Assembly (NCBI RefSeq): GCF_014837235.1
Contig: NZ_JACYFT010000001.1
Coordinates: forward strand, 1,191,688 to 1,255,687
DNA: 64,000 nt
Direction: 5' to 3'
Source of the DNA: Limnohabitans radicicola
Lineage (GTDB): Bacteria; Pseudomonadota; Gammaproteobacteria; Burkholderiales; Burkholderiaceae_C
How positions within the stretch are numbered: position 1 is the stretch's first letter; each line of letters opens with the position of its first letter. Positions 8,075-17,096 of this stretch are shown here, piece by piece. The notes under the pieces are model-generated. The model made no database searches and was not told the origin of the DNA. It was given only the letters and a program-made list of their open reading frames with translations. A program made the position numbers and the translations under genes.

Positions 8075-9280
8075 ATGACCCATGCGTTCATCTTTGACGC
8101 GGTGCGCACGCCCCGTGGCAAAGGCAAAAAAGACGGCAGCCTGCACGAAGTCAAACCCGTCGACTTGCTCGGCAGCCTGCTCGAACAACTGCGCCAGCGC
8201 CACGGCTTTGACTCGGCCCAGGTCGACGACGTGGTGATGGGCTGCGTCACGCCCATCGGTGACCAAGGCGCGGTGCTGCCCAAAACAGCGCTGCTCAAAG
8301 CCGGCTGGGACTTTCGCGTCTCGGGCGTGCAGGTCAACCGCTTTTGCGCATCGGGCCTGGAGGCCGTCAACCTGGGCGCCCAAAAAGTCGCCAGCGGCTG
8401 GGAAGACCTGGTCATCGCAGGCGGCGTGGAATGCATGTCGCGCGTGCCCATGGGCTCGGACGGCGGCGCCTGGGCGCAAGACCCGGCCACCAACTGCGAC
8501 ACCGGCTTCACGCCTCAAGGCATCGGCGCCGACCTGATCGCCACGCTGGGCGGCTTTTCGCGGCACGATGTGGACAGCTACGCGCTCGAATCCCAGCGCC
8601 GCGCCACCGCTGCACGCGCTGAAGGCCGCTTCAAAAAATCGGTCATCCCCGTCGCCGACGACATGGGTCTGCCCATCCTCGAAGAAGACGAATTCATCAA
8701 ACCCGGCTCCACCCTCGAAGGGCTGGGTAGCCTCAAGGCCTCGTTCAGCGAGCTGGGTGCCATGGGCTTTGACGCCGTGGCGCTGGCCCGCTACCCACAG
8801 GTCGAGCGCATCCAGCACGTGCACACGGCAGGCAATTCATCAGGCATCGTGGACGGCGCAGCAGCCGTGCTGATCGGCTCGGAGGCCAAGGGCCGCGAGC
8901 TGGGCCTCACGCCCCGCGCCCGCATCGTGGCCACGGCCCTGTCGGGCGCAGACCCGACCATCATGCTGACGGGCCCCATGCCTGCGGCCCGCAAGGCGCT
9001 GGCCAAGGCGGGCCTGACCATCGACGACATCGACCTGTTTGAAGTCAACGAAGCCTTTGCCGCCGTGCCCATGCGGTTCATGGCCGAGATGGGTGTCTCG
9101 CATGACAAGGTCAACGTCAACGGCGGCGCGATTGCGCTTGGCCACCCCCTGGGCGCCACAGGCGCGATGCTGATCGGCACTGTGCTCGACGAGCTCGAAC
9201 GCCGCCAGCTGCGTCGCGGCCTGGTCACCCTGTGCGTGGGTGGCGGCATGGGCATTGCAACCATCATTGAACGGGTATGA
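8075..9280 (+). CDS. Acetyl-CoA C-acyltransferase (thiolase)
   Basis: A 401-residue degradative thiolase. The nucleophilic cysteine is in [10 protein letters not shown] (about Cys92), the catalytic histidine in [14 protein letters not shown] (about 353-366), and the second cysteine in TLCVGGGMG near the C-terminus. It cleaves 3-ketoacyl-CoA with CoA to release acetyl-CoA. The stop overlaps the start of the multifunctional enzyme gene (ATGA), forming a FadA/FadB-like pair. The gene is divergent from the atu operon, so the pair may supply the beta-oxidation steps after the AtuE product is cleaved, but a general fatty-acid role is equally possible. Confidence 0.95.
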   Translation: MTHAFIFDAVRTPRGKGKKDGSLHEVKPVDLLGSLLEQLRQRHGFDSAQVDDVVMGCVTPIGDQGAVLPKTALLKAGWDFRVSGVQVNRFCASGLEAVNLGAQKVASGWEDLVIAGGVECMSRVPMGSDGGAWAQDPATNCDTGFTPQGIGADLIATLGGFSRHDVDSYALESQRRATAARAEGRFKKSVIPVADDMGLPILEEDEFIKPGSTLEGLGSLKASFSELGAMGFDAVALARYPQVERIQHVHTAGNSSGIVDGAAAVLIGSEAKGRELGLTPRARIVATALSGADPTIMLTGPMPAARKALAKAGLTIDDIDLFEVNEAFAAVPMRFMAEMGVSHDKVNVNGGAIALGHPLGATGAMLIGTVLDELERRQLRRGLVTLCVGGGMGIATIIERV

Positions 9281-11424
9281 ACATGGAAACGATCCGCTAC
9301 GCCCTCGATCAAGGCATCGCCACCGTCACCTTCGACGAACCCGGCTCGCCGGTCAACACCATGAAGCCGCAGTGGCAGGCCGACATGGTCACGCTGGCCG
9401 AGCGCCTGACCGCAGACCGCGAGCAGCTGCGCGGTGTGCTGCTGACCTCGGCCAAGACCACGTTTTTTGCAGGCGCTGACCTCAAAGGCGTGCTCCAGCT
9501 CAAAGCCGCCGATGCGGCCACAGGCTTCACGGGCATCGAGAAACTCAAAAAAGCCTTTCGCCGCATCGAGACCCTGGGCGTGCCCGTGGTCTCGCTGGTC
9601 AATGGCGCCGCGCTCGGCGGCGGCTGGGAGGTTGCGCTGATCGGCCACGCCCGCTTTGCGCTCGACAACCCCAAGATCCAGCTCGGCCTGCCCGAGGTGT
9701 CGCTGGGCCTGATGCCCGGCGCCACAGGCATCACCAAGATGACGCGCCTGCTCGGTCTGATGGGTGCACAGCCCTACCTGATGGAAGGCAAGCTCTTCAA
9801 CCCGCACCAGGCGCTCGAGATGGGCCTGGTCAACGGCCTGGCCGCAAGCGCCGACGAGTTGCACCAGATGGGTCTGGCCTTCATCGAGGCCAACCCGCAG
9901 ATCAACCAGCCCTGGGACCGCAAGGACTACAAGATGCCCGGCGGCACGCCCTCGTCGCCCAAGATCGCGCAAGGCCTGACCGTGATGCCCGCGATGATGT
10001 TCAACAAGACGCATGGCCTGTACCCGGCAGCGCAAGCCATTCTGGAGGCCATGGTCGAAGGCGCGCAGGTCGACTACGACACCGCCTGCCGCATCGAAAG
10101 CCGCAAGCTGGCCAAACTGATGGTGGGGCAGAACGCCAAGAACATGATCACCGCGTTCTTCTTCAACCTGAACGCCATCAAGGCAGGCAAGTCACGCCCT
10201 GCCGGCATCGCGCCCTGGAAACCCGCCAAGGTCGGCATTCTGGGCGCGGGCATGATGGGTGCAGGCATCGCCTATGCCAACGCCGCGCGCGGCATCCCGA
10301 GCGTGCTGCGCGACGTCACGCTGGACAAAGCCCAGGCCGGGCGCGACTACAGCCGCCAGATCACCGACAAGCAGGTGGCCAAGGGTCGCATGGACGCGGG
10401 CAAGCAAGCCGCGCTGCTGGGCCTGATCGAGCCCACCGCCGATGTGGCGGCGCTGGCCGGGTGCGACCTGATCATCGAAGCCGTGTTTGAAAACCGCGCC
10501 CTCAAGGCGCAGGTCACCCGCGAGGCCGAGGCGGTGATGGCCGCTGGCGGCACCTTCGCGTCCAACACCTCCACCTTGCCCATCACCGGGCTGGCCCAGG
10601 CCAGCCAGCGGCCTGCCAAATTTGTCGGCATCCATTTCTTCTCGCCCGTCGACAAGATGAAGCTGGTGGAAATCATCCGCGGCAAGGACACCGACGACGA
10701 GTCGGTGGCCCGCGCCTACGACTATGTGCTGGCCATCGGCAAAACCCCCATCGTGGTCAACGACTCGCGGGGCTTTTTCACCAGCCGCGTGTTTGGCACC
10801 TTTGTGATGGAAGGCGCGGCAATGCTGGACGAAGGCATTCCCGCGCCGCTGATCGAGCAAGCGGGCCTGGCTGCAGGCATGCCCGTGGGCCCGCTGGCGG
10901 TGATGGACGAAACCTCGCTCTCGCTGTCGGTGCATGTGCTCGATCAGACGCGCGCCGACTTCGCCGCCGACGGCCAGACCTACACCGCCACACGCGGTGA
11001 GCTGTTCACCGAAAAAATGGTCAAGCAACTGAACCGCCCCGGCCGCGCTGCGGGCGGCGGCTTCTACGACTACCCGGCAGGGGCAAAAAAGCAGCTGTGG
11101 CCCGGCCTCAAGTCCTTTGAAAAACCGCTGACGGGCGACCCGCAAGCCCTGCTGGCCGAACTCAAAGACCGCCTGCTGTACCGCCAGGCGATCGAGACCG
11201 CCCGCTGCATGGCCGAGAACGTGCTGACTTCCACCCACGACGCCAACATCGGCTCGATCTTCGGCATCGGCTTTCCGGCCTGGACGGGCGGCGCCATGCA
11301 GTTCATCTACTCTGAAGGCGTGGAGCGCTTCACGCAGCGCAGCGCCGAGTTGGCCGCGCGCTACGGCGCTGGCTTTGCGCTGTCGGATGCGGTCAAGGCT
11401 GTGATTGAGAAGCACCGCCCCTGA
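9277..11424 (+). CDS. Multifunctional enoyl-CoA hydratase / 3-hydroxyacyl-CoA dehydrogenase
   Basis: A 715-residue FadB/FadJ-type protein. The crotonase domain spans about 1-190, with a FFAGADLKG oxyanion loop and [13 protein letters not shown] containing a catalytic-type glutamate. The NAD-binding 3-hydroxyacyl-CoA dehydrogenase domain begins near 315 with [13 protein letters not shown], carries the catalytic histidine in [11 protein letters not shown], and is followed by two C-terminal dehydrogenase repeats. It performs hydration and NAD-dependent oxidation in beta-oxidation. The start overlaps the thiolase stop; a second ATG two codons later is also possible. A strong terminator follows at 11446. 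Confidence 0.95.
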   Translation: MNMETIRYALDQGIATVTFDEPGSPVNTMKPQWQADMVTLAERLTADREQLRGVLLTSAKTTFFAGADLKGVLQLKAADAATGFTGIEKLKKAFRRIETLGVPVVSLVNGAALGGGWEVALIGHARFALDNPKIQLGLPEVSLGLMPGATGITKMTRLLGLMGAQPYLMEGKLFNPHQALEMGLVNGLAASADELHQMGLAFIEANPQINQPWDRKDYKMPGGTPSSPKIAQGLTVMPAMMFNKTHGLYPAAQAILEAMVEGAQVDYDTACRIESRKLAKLMVGQNAKNMITAFFFNLNAIKAGKSRPAGIAPWKPAKVGILGAGMMGAGIAYANAARGIPSVLRDVTLDKAQAGRDYSRQITDKQVAKGRMDAGKQAALLGLIEPTADVAALAGCDLIIEAVFENRALKAQVTREAEAVMAAGGTFASNTSTLPITGLAQASQRPAKFVGIHFFSPVDKMKLVEIIRGKDTDDESVARAYDYVLAIGKTPIVVNDSRGFFTSRVFGTFVMEGAAMLDEGIPAPLIEQAGLAAGMPVGPLAVMDETSLSLSVHVLDQTRADFAADGQTYTATRGELFTEKMVKQLNRPGRAAGGGFYDYPAGAKKQLWPGLKSFEKPLTGDPQALLAELKDRLLYRQAIETARCMAENVLTSTHDANIGSIFGIGFPAWTGGAMQFIYSEGVERFTQRSAELAARYGAGFALSDAVKAVIEKHRP

Positions 11425-11445
11425 GCGCTGGGGCATCTCCGTTTG

Positions 11446-11475
11446 AAACAGGCACCACCAGGTGCCTGTTTTTTT
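11446..11475 (+). terminator. Intrinsic terminator after the FadB-like gene
   Basis: A perfect 10-base stem, AACAGGCACC with GGTGCCTGTT around the loop ACCA, is followed directly by a run of T. It lies 22 bases past the stop of the multifunctional enzyme gene. It may also serve the converging crotonase gene, but the T tract is much better on the plus strand. Confidence 0.92.
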
Positions 11476-11484
11476 CATGCCCAC

Positions 11485-12270
11485 TCAGGCGCCGTCCAGC
11501 CGCTGACCGCTGCGCCCCGCCCCCGACGCGAACAGCCGCGCCCCACGCGACGCTTCACCGCTGGCCAGGGTCTGCTGGCCCAAAGCGAATTCGTGGGCCA
11601 AGGCCTCGTCCAACCCCATGCCGAACTGCTCATAAGCCGAGCGGCGATCGTTGCGCAGGCAGGTCTGCGGCAAGGCCGCCAATTGCTCGGCCAGCGCCAC
11701 GGCGGCGGCCAGCGCCTGGCCGTCGTCCACCACGCGGTTGGCCAGGCCCATGGCCAGTGCCTCTTCGGCCCCCACAGCGCGCCCCGTCAGGATCAAGTCC
11801 AGCGCACGCGACAGGCCAATGAGCCGAGGCAAGCGCACCGTGCCGCCGTCGATCAGGGGCACGCCAAAGCGGCGGCAAAACACACCCAGCACCGCCGAGC
11901 GCTCCACCACGCGCAGGTCGCACCACAGCGCCAGCTCCAGCCCGCCCGCCACCGCATGCCCGCCGATGGCCGCAACCACCGGCTTGGACAGCAGCATGCG
12001 CGACGGCCCCATGGGCCCATCGCCCTCGGGGTCCAGGCGGTTGCGCCGCGCATCGTCGTTGAGCGCCTTGAGGTCAGCGCCCGCACAAAAAGTGCCGTGC
12101 TCGCCGTGCAACACGGCCACGGCCGCATCGGGGTCGGCATCGAAGGCGCGAAACGCGTCGGCCAGCTGCTGCGCCGTCACGCGGTCGACCGCGTTGCGCG
12201 CCTGGCTGCGGTTGATCGATACGATGGTGACCGGGCCTTGCCGGGTGACCCGAACTTCTGAATCGCTCAT
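11485..12270 (-). CDS. Enoyl-CoA hydratase/isomerase family protein
   Basis: A 261-residue crotonase. GTFCAGADLKAL (about 60) gives the first oxyanion motif and GGHAVAGGLELALWCDLRV (about 105-123) the second. The glutamate usually found about 20 residues later is replaced by a CRRFGVPLIDGG stretch, a subtype often called enoyl-CoA hydratase-like with unassigned substrate. The ATG at MSDSEVRV is preferred over an upstream GTG whose spacing to any ribosome binding site is poor. It converges on the FadB-like gene and diverges from a thioesterase gene. General acyl-CoA hydration is likely; the substrate is unknown. Confidence 0.88.
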   Translation of the reverse strand: MSDSEVRVTRQGPVTIVSINRSQARNAVDRVTAQQLADAFRAFDADPDAAVAVLHGEHGTFCAGADLKALNDDARRNRLDPEGDGPMGPSRMLLSKPVVAAIGGHAVAGGLELALWCDLRVVERSAVLGVFCRRFGVPLIDGGTVRLPRLIGLSRALDLILTGRAVGAEEALAMGLANRVVDDGQALAAAVALAEQLAALPQTCLRNDRRSAYEQFGMGLDEALAHEFALGQQTLASGEASRGARLFASGAGRSGQRLDGA

Positions 12271-12410
12271 GGTGGCTTGCTCTTGTGGTTGCCGTGCAGA
12301 CACCTTAGCGCAGACGTCAGGGGCTGCATAGCGTGCCGAGCCACAGGCGTGACTGCCCGATCAACACTGTGCGTCAAAATGGGTCTGTCCAAAGCACACA
12401 ACCGCCCCAC

Positions 12411-12830
12411 ATGCACCCCACCCACGTCACCACCGAACAACTGCAGCAAGCCCTGGCCGAGCTGTTTGCGCCCTGGGTGCAGGCCCTGAACCTGCGCGTA
12501 GAAGGTTTCGGCCCGGGCGAAGCCACGCTGCGCCTGCCGCAAAGCGACCAGCTCTCGCGCGTGGGCGGCATGCTGTGCGGGCAGGCTATGATGGCTGCTG
12601 CCGACACCGCCATGGTGCTGGCGCTGATCAGCCACTTTGGCAGCTTCAAGCCGTGCAGCACGGTGCAGTTGTCGAGCACCTTTCTCAAACCCCTGTCGGG
12701 CCAGGATGCCCTCATCACCGCCCGTGTGCTGCGGGCGGGCAAGAGCATGGCCTTTGGCGAAATCGACCTGCGTGGCGCCGACGACGGCAAGAGCGTCTTC
12801 CGTGCGAGCACGACTTATGCACTGATGTGA
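12411..12830 (+). CDS. PaaI-family hotdog thioesterase
   Basis: A 139-residue hotdog-fold protein with the family pattern GGMLCGQAMMAAADTAM (about 55-71) where the catalytic HGG/D region lies, then a beta strand STVQLSSTFLKP and a closing FRASTTYALM. It would hydrolyse an acyl-CoA thioester. HGG is changed to LCG, so the acid/base residue is less certain. The ATG at MHPTHVTTEQ is chosen because the upstream frame overlaps the promoter zone of the divergent crotonase gene. It stands alone, probably with its own promoter. Confidence 0.85.
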   Translation: MHPTHVTTEQLQQALAELFAPWVQALNLRVEGFGPGEATLRLPQSDQLSRVGGMLCGQAMMAAADTAMVLALISHFGSFKPCSTVQLSSTFLKPLSGQDALITARVLRAGKSMAFGEIDLRGADDGKSVFRASTTYALM

Positions 12831-12918
12831 CCCCCTGCAACCGGGGGCTCGCCACCCGCGCGACTGCCCGGTTTTTCCAACGCTGCTAAGGTGGCGGCTC
12901 TGTTGATGAAGGCTTCCC

Positions 12919-13941
12919 ATGAAACACAAGAACACCCTCTTTGCATCACACCCACTGACCCTGCGCCGCGCCGTTGTGCTGGGCAGCGCCGGTCTGCTGG
13001 CTGGGGCTTTGGCCTTGCAAGCGCCCAAGGCCTTGGCACAAGAATTTCCGCCCAAGAAGAACATCACCATGGTGGTGGGCTTTGTGGCGGGCGGCGCGGC
13101 CGACACGGGTGCGCGCATCATCGCCAAACGGCTGGGCGAAAACCTGGGCGTGTCGGTCACGGTCGACAACAAGGCCGGGGCCGGGGGCAACATCGCGCAC
13201 CAGTTCACGGCCACTGGCCCGGCCGATGGCAGCGTGATTTTGCTGGGCTCGGTGGGGCCGCTGTCGATCGCGCCGCACATGATGAAGCTGCCCTACGACC
13301 CGGTCAAAGACCTCGCGCCCCTGACCATGGCGGTGAACTTTCCCAACGTGCTGGTGGTGCACCCGGGCGCAGGCATCAAGACCTTTGCCGACTTCGTCGC
13401 CACCGCCCGCAAGAACCCCGGCAAGCTGACCTTCGCGTCCACCGGGCCGGGCTCGGCCTCGCACCTGGCAGGTGAACTGCTCAACGACATGGCCAATTTG
13501 GACACCTTGCATGTGCCCTACAAGGGCGGTGCAGCGGCCCTGCAGGACGTGCTGGCCGGGCGCGTCACCGGCTGGTTTGCCACCATGGCCACCGCAGCGC
13601 CGCACATCGAAGCGGGCAAGCTGATCCCGCTGGCCAGCACGGGCACGCAGCGCATGGCCGCCTTGCCCAAGTTGCCCACCGTGGCCGAGTCGGGTTTTGC
13701 GGGTTTCAACGCCACCAACTGGTACGCCTTCGTGACCTCGGCCAAAGTGCCCAAACCCGTGCTGGAGCGTTGGAACACCGAACTCGTCAAGGTCCTGACC
13801 ACGCCCGACGTGGTCGAGCAGCTCAACAAGCATGGCCTGACCCCCATGCCGGGCACGCGCGACGAGCTGGCACGCTACATGGCCAGCGAAACCGCGATGT
13901 GGGGCCGCGTGATCCGCGAGCGCAAGATCGTGGCCGAATGA
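12919..13941 (+). CDS. Bug-family (TctC-like) periplasmic substrate-binding protein
   Basis: A 340-residue extracytoplasmic receptor. A long signal peptide (about 1-40) carries RRAVVLGSAGLLAG and an ALA-Q cleavage site. The mature part has the Bug signatures ITMVVGFVAGGAADTGAR, VDNKAGAGGNIA and LHVPYKGGAAALQDVLAG. These proteins bind small carboxylates for tripartite tricarboxylate transporters, but no TctA or TctB permease gene is near, which is normal for the expanded Bug family of Burkholderiales. The ligand cannot be read from sequence. Confidence 0.94.
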   Translation: MKHKNTLFASHPLTLRRAVVLGSAGLLAGALALQAPKALAQEFPPKKNITMVVGFVAGGAADTGARIIAKRLGENLGVSVTVDNKAGAGGNIAHQFTATGPADGSVILLGSVGPLSIAPHMMKLPYDPVKDLAPLTMAVNFPNVLVVHPGAGIKTFADFVATARKNPGKLTFASTGPGSASHLAGELLNDMANLDTLHVPYKGGAAALQDVLAGRVTGWFATMATAAPHIEAGKLIPLASTGTQRMAALPKLPTVAESGFAGFNATNWYAFVTSAKVPKPVLERWNTELVKVLTTPDVVEQLNKHGLTPMPGTRDELARYMASETAMWGRVIRERKIVAE

Positions 13942-13973
13942 ACGCCCCAACAGCTGCCGGGCCGACCGTCAGG

Positions 13974-14000
13974 CTGACGAAACGCCCGATTGGCTACAAT
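13974..14000 (+). promoter_or_regulatory. Candidate promoter of the 43-residue membrane protein
   Basis: TACAAT at 13995-14000 matches a sigma-70 -10 element in five of six bases. CTGACG at 13974-13979 is a possible -35 with a short 15-base spacer. The predicted start lies about 20 bases before the ATG. The -35 is weak, so the call is tentative. Confidence 0.4.
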
Positions 14001-14029
14001 AGCGTCCATCACAGAGTTTGAGGTACACC

Positions 14030-14161
14030 ATGTCTGCTCACAACGAACAAACGTCCAACGATCCGGTCGAAGCCGTGGTCAAGCACATCCCGGTGGTGAT
14101 CCCCGTCGTCGGTGCCCTGCTGATCTTCCTGCTGGCTTTCATCGCCGTGTTCATGGCCTGA
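14030..14161 (+). CDS. Small single-span membrane protein, 43 residues
   Basis: An ATG-started frame of 43 codons preceded by GAGGT at six bases. The product has a charged N-terminal part (MSAHNEQTSNDPVEAVVKH) and then one hydrophobic helix of about 22 residues (IPVVIPVVGALLIFLLAFIA) ending in MA. It is flanked by its own -10-like TACAAT at 13995 and a strong terminator at 14175, so it appears to be an independent transcript. I do not know its function; the layout suggests a small inner-membrane protein. Confidence 0.72.
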   Translation: MSAHNEQTSNDPVEAVVKHIPVVIPVVGALLIFLLAFIAVFMA

Positions 14162-14174
14162 TCCTTCAGGCCCC

Positions 14175-14205
14175 CACAAAAAACCCGCCTTGGCGGGTTT
14201 TTTTG
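14175..14205 (+). terminator. Intrinsic terminator after the small membrane protein gene
   Basis: AAACCCGCC pairs with GGCGGGTTT around a two-base loop at 14181-14200 and continues into T7, with CACAAA/TTTGTG extending the stem. A poly-A run on the left side means it could also stop minus-strand transcription of modC. The position 14 bases past the small gene's stop supports plus-strand use. Confidence 0.9.
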
Positions 14206-14234
14206 TGCCTGCCGCTGGGCGGCGCCTCGGGTGC

Positions 14235-15374
14235 TCAGCGCACGGGCATGATGTGCAGCGCCTCGGGCGCCAGCTCCAGCTGCACCCACTGGCCCGGGCC
14301 CGCACCCAAGCGGTGCAGCACCCGCCCTGTCAGGTTCAAGGTGATCCGCTGGTCAGGCAGGCCTTCGGGCACCAACGTACACAGGCTGATCTCGCCCAGG
14401 GGCAAGACCTCGCGCAGCTGGCAACGCATGCAATTGAGACGCGGGTCGGCACTGGCCGGGGCATCGTGCGGCAGCACATCGACCCCTTCACCATTGAGCA
14501 CCCAGGTCACAGGCATGCCCTCGTCGATCTTGTTCTTGTCGATCACACGCACATCGATCTGCCCGCTCTGCCCCTGCCAGGCCAGGCGCCCCCACCCCGG
14601 GGACTGCTTGAAGAAACGGCCTTTGTAGTGGTTCTGGATGCCTACCAGCTCGGCCACGCGGGCGTTGCGTGGGCTGGCGAACACGCGCTCGGGCGTGCCC
14701 GTCTGCAGGGTTTCGCCCGCGTCCATGATCACCACCCGGTCGGCCAGGCGGCGGGCCTCTTGCAGGTCGTGCGTGACCAGCACCATGGGCACGGCCACTT
14801 GTTGACGCAAAGCGGCCAGCTCCCGGTAAAGGGTTTGGCGGGTGGGCGCGTCCACCGCAGAAAAAGGCTCATCGAGCAGCAACACGCCCGAGGCGGCCTC
14901 AGGCCCCTGGCCCGGCGCGGGCATGACCCGCACCAGGGCCCGTGCCAGCGCCACACGCTGCTGCTGCCCGCCCGACAGTTGCGCAGGCCTGCGCTGCAGC
15001 AGGCCCGACAGGCCCAGGCGTTCGAGCAAGCCCGTCAACGCCGGGGGCGACCAGGCGGCACCTGCGGCCAAAGCCACGTTGGCCAGCACGTCCATGTGCG
15101 GAAACAGCGCGTAATGCTGGAACACCAAACCCACGCGCCGCTGCTGCGGGGGGGTGCGCACGCCAGCGGCCGAATCCAGCCAGGACTGCCCTGAACAAAC
15201 GATTTGCCCCTGCAGATCGGGCGCGGACCACAAACCGGCCATGGCCCGCAGCAAGCTGGTCTTACCGCTGCCCGAAGGGCCCACCAGCGCCACCAGCTCG
15301 CCCGGTGCACAGTCGAACTCGGCCTGCAGCCGAATCGGCGTGCAGGACTGCAGGCGCACAGACAAGCCGCTCAT
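14235..15374 (-). CDS. modC: Molybdate ABC transporter ATP-binding protein ModC
   Basis: A 379-residue ABC ATPase: Walker A GPSGSGKT (about 32-39), Q-loop in VFQHYALFPH, signature LSGGQQQR, Walker B VLLLDEP and H-loop VTHDL. The C-terminal 130 residues form a TOBE/MOP-like regulatory domain containing an unusual CMRCQ pair. It powers molybdate uptake with ModB and ModA. The ATG overlaps the modB stop (TGATG). The gene order modA-modB-modC fixes the substrate class; tungstate is the main alternative. Confidence 0.92.
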   Translation of the reverse strand: MSGLSVRLQSCTPIRLQAEFDCAPGELVALVGPSGSGKTSLLRAMAGLWSAPDLQGQIVCSGQSWLDSAAGVRTPPQQRRVGLVFQHYALFPHMDVLANVALAAGAAWSPPALTGLLERLGLSGLLQRRPAQLSGGQQQRVALARALVRVMPAPGQGPEAASGVLLLDEPFSAVDAPTRQTLYRELAALRQQVAVPMVLVTHDLQEARRLADRVVIMDAGETLQTGTPERVFASPRNARVAELVGIQNHYKGRFFKQSPGWGRLAWQGQSGQIDVRVIDKNKIDEGMPVTWVLNGEGVDVLPHDAPASADPRLNCMRCQLREVLPLGEISLCTLVPEGLPDQRITLNLTGRVLHRLGAGPGQWVQLELAPEALHIMPVR

Positions 15375-16054
15375 CAACGCTCCTGCAGGGCGCGGTGGCG
15401 CTGCCCGATGCGGTCAAAAGCCAGCACCACCGTGAGCGCCAGCACCGAGGCGCCCACCAGCGCCAGCGCCATCACATGGGCCGATTGCAACTCAAGCCCC
15501 TGCACCTTGTCGTACAGCGAGACCGACAACGTGCGCGTCTCGCCCGGGATGTTGCCGCCCACCATGAGCACCACGCCAAACTCGCCCAGCGTGTGCGCCA
15601 CCGTGAGCGCCATGCCCGCCAACAGACCCGGCCAGGCCAATGGGAGCTCGATGCGCCAGAAGGTTTGCCAGGCCGACAGACCCGACACCCAGGCCGCCTC
15701 ACGCAAGCTGTGCGGCACGGCGGCAAAGGCGCGCTGAATGGGCTGCACCATGAAAGGCAGGTTGACCAGCACGCTCACCAAGAGCAGCCCTTGCAGACTG
15801 AACACCAGCCGCAGCCCCAGATGGCTGGCCAGCCAGCTGCCCAAGGCACTGCCCTGGCCGAGCGCCACCAGAAAATAAAAACCCATGACGGTGGGCGGCA
15901 GCAGCAAAGGCAGCAAGAGCAAAGCCTCTACCAGCGGACGCCCAACCCAACGGGTGACGGCCAGCCAGCGCGCCAGCGCCAGCCCCAGCGGCAACAGGAC
16001 CAGCGTGGTCAAGGCAGCGAGCAGCAGTGAAACCTGGAGGGCAGACCAATCCAT
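15374..16054 (-). CDS. modB: Molybdate ABC transporter permease ModB
   Basis: A 226-residue inner-membrane permease with about five hydrophobic spans and the cytoplasmic EAA loop (LREAAWVSGLSAWQTFWRIE, about 140-160) that docks on ModC. The C-terminal loop region GNIPGETRTLS is typical of ModB proteins. It forms the membrane channel for molybdate. It starts 30 bases after modA and ends overlapping modC. Confidence 0.94.
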   Translation of the reverse strand: MDWSALQVSLLLAALTTLVLLPLGLALARWLAVTRWVGRPLVEALLLLPLLLPPTVMGFYFLVALGQGSALGSWLASHLGLRLVFSLQGLLLVSVLVNLPFMVQPIQRAFAAVPHSLREAAWVSGLSAWQTFWRIELPLAWPGLLAGMALTVAHTLGEFGVVLMVGGNIPGETRTLSVSLYDKVQGLELQSAHVMALALVGASVLALTVVLAFDRIGQRHRALQER

Positions 16055-16084
16055 GAAGGCTCAACGGGTCCAGTCAAAAGAAGC

Positions 16085-16918
16085 TCATTGTGGCAGGGCG
16101 TAGCCGTGCTTCACAAACAGCGCCTTGGCCTGCGGGCCCAGCAGGTAATCCCGAAAGGCCTGCGCCTGCGGGCTGGCGCCTTTGAGCAGCACCATGCGCT
16201 GGTTCAAGGGCGCGTGCCAATCTGGCGGCACGGGCCAGACCTTGAACTGCCCGGCGGTCTCGGGCGCCAGCGTCAGGGCGTAGGCGGTGAAGCCCAGGGG
16301 CGCCGCACCCGTGAGCACGTATTGGGTGGCCTGGCCGATGTTCTCGCCCAGCACCAACTGCTTTTGCAGACGGGGCCACACACCGGTTTTGTGCAGCACC
16401 TGCTGCGCCGCCAGACCATAAGGTGCCAGCTGGGGGTTGGCCAGCGCCAGCTTGTCGGCGGGGGCCAAAGCGCGCAGGGCGGCTTCGGGGCTGGCCGATT
16501 TGGCCAACGGGTGGGCCTGCAAACCGATCAGCGCCAAGCGTCCGATGGCATAGCGCTGGCCGCTGTCTTGGGTCAGGCCATTTTGCTGAAGCCAGGCCAC
16601 CTGCTCTTCGTCGGCCGAGATGAACAGTTGCACCGGCAAGCCCTGCTGGATCTGCCGCGCCAATTGCACCGACGCCCCGAAATTGAACTGCACCGACTGC
16701 CCGGTTTGTTGCCTGTATTGGGTTTCAATGTCAGCCAGTACAAACTTCAAATTGGCCGCCGCCGCCACTTTGAGCGGCCCGGCCGTGGCGGTTTGTGCCT
16801 GCGCAGTGGGGCCAACGCCCATCCAAACCAGACCCCAAGCCAGCAGCACGACCCGCCGCCTGGCAGGTGTTCCGGCCCGCCAAAACAGGCTCCGCATAAA
16901 GTCATGCATCTTTTGCAT
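16085..16918 (-). CDS. modA: Molybdate-binding periplasmic protein ModA
   Basis: A 277-residue periplasmic binding protein. An N-terminal signal peptide (about 1-43, ending AQAQ) follows a short basic stretch. The mature protein opens LKVAAAANLKF and has FNFGASVQLARQIQQG and DLFISAD-like motifs of the ModA family; the serine/alanine residues in these loops bind the oxyanion. ATGs at codons 1, 4 and 8 are all possible and no strong ribosome binding site decides between them. It is the first gene of modABC and is divergent from pckG. Confidence 0.92.
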   Translation of the reverse strand: MQKMHDFMRSLFWRAGTPARRRVVLLAWGLVWMGVGPTAQAQTATAGPLKVAAAANLKFVLADIETQYRQQTGQSVQFNFGASVQLARQIQQGLPVQLFISADEEQVAWLQQNGLTQDSGQRYAIGRLALIGLQAHPLAKSASPEAALRALAPADKLALANPQLAPYGLAAQQVLHKTGVWPRLQKQLVLGENIGQATQYVLTGAAPLGFTAYALTLAPETAGQFKVWPVPPDWHAPLNQRMVLLKGASPQAQAFRDYLLGPQAKALFVKHGYALPQ

Positions 16919-17096
16919 AGATTTTCAGGCTTTTGACAGGCACGGTTGGGGTGGCCTCCCTAAAATCGGGTTCCCTGCCAGTTACCACGCTGTTACAGGG
17001 GGCTGATGACGGGAGTATGTCAGCAGCGCGGTCGTTTTCTCAAAGGGTCTGCCCGGGTCTTTTGAAAAAACGATTTTCAAACTTGGAGCTTTCCCC
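16919..17096. promoter_or_regulatory. Divergent modA/pckG promoter region with inverted repeat
   Basis: This 178-base region must hold promoters for both modA and pckG. TTTGAAAA-AACGA-TTTTCAAA is a perfect 8-base inverted repeat at 17061-17081, just ahead of the pckG ribosome binding site (GGAG at 17085), and could be an operator or leader hairpin. A GTTAC direct repeat lies near 16980-16996. No molybdate-regulator (ModE) site was recognised by eye. Confidence 0.35.

Noticed and set aside
7058-8824. N-terminal extension of the atuB frame to 588 codons
   Set aside because: The extension is antisense to the thiolase gene; the real start has a GGAGAG ribosome binding site at 7924.
12271-12303. 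Upstream GTG start for the crotonase ending at 11485
   Set aside because: The only AAGG is one base before the GTG; the ATG at 12270 begins at the conserved domain edge.
16933-16966. TTGACA ... TAAAAT as a pckG promoter
   Set aside because: The spacer is 22 bases, too long for a sigma-70 promoter.
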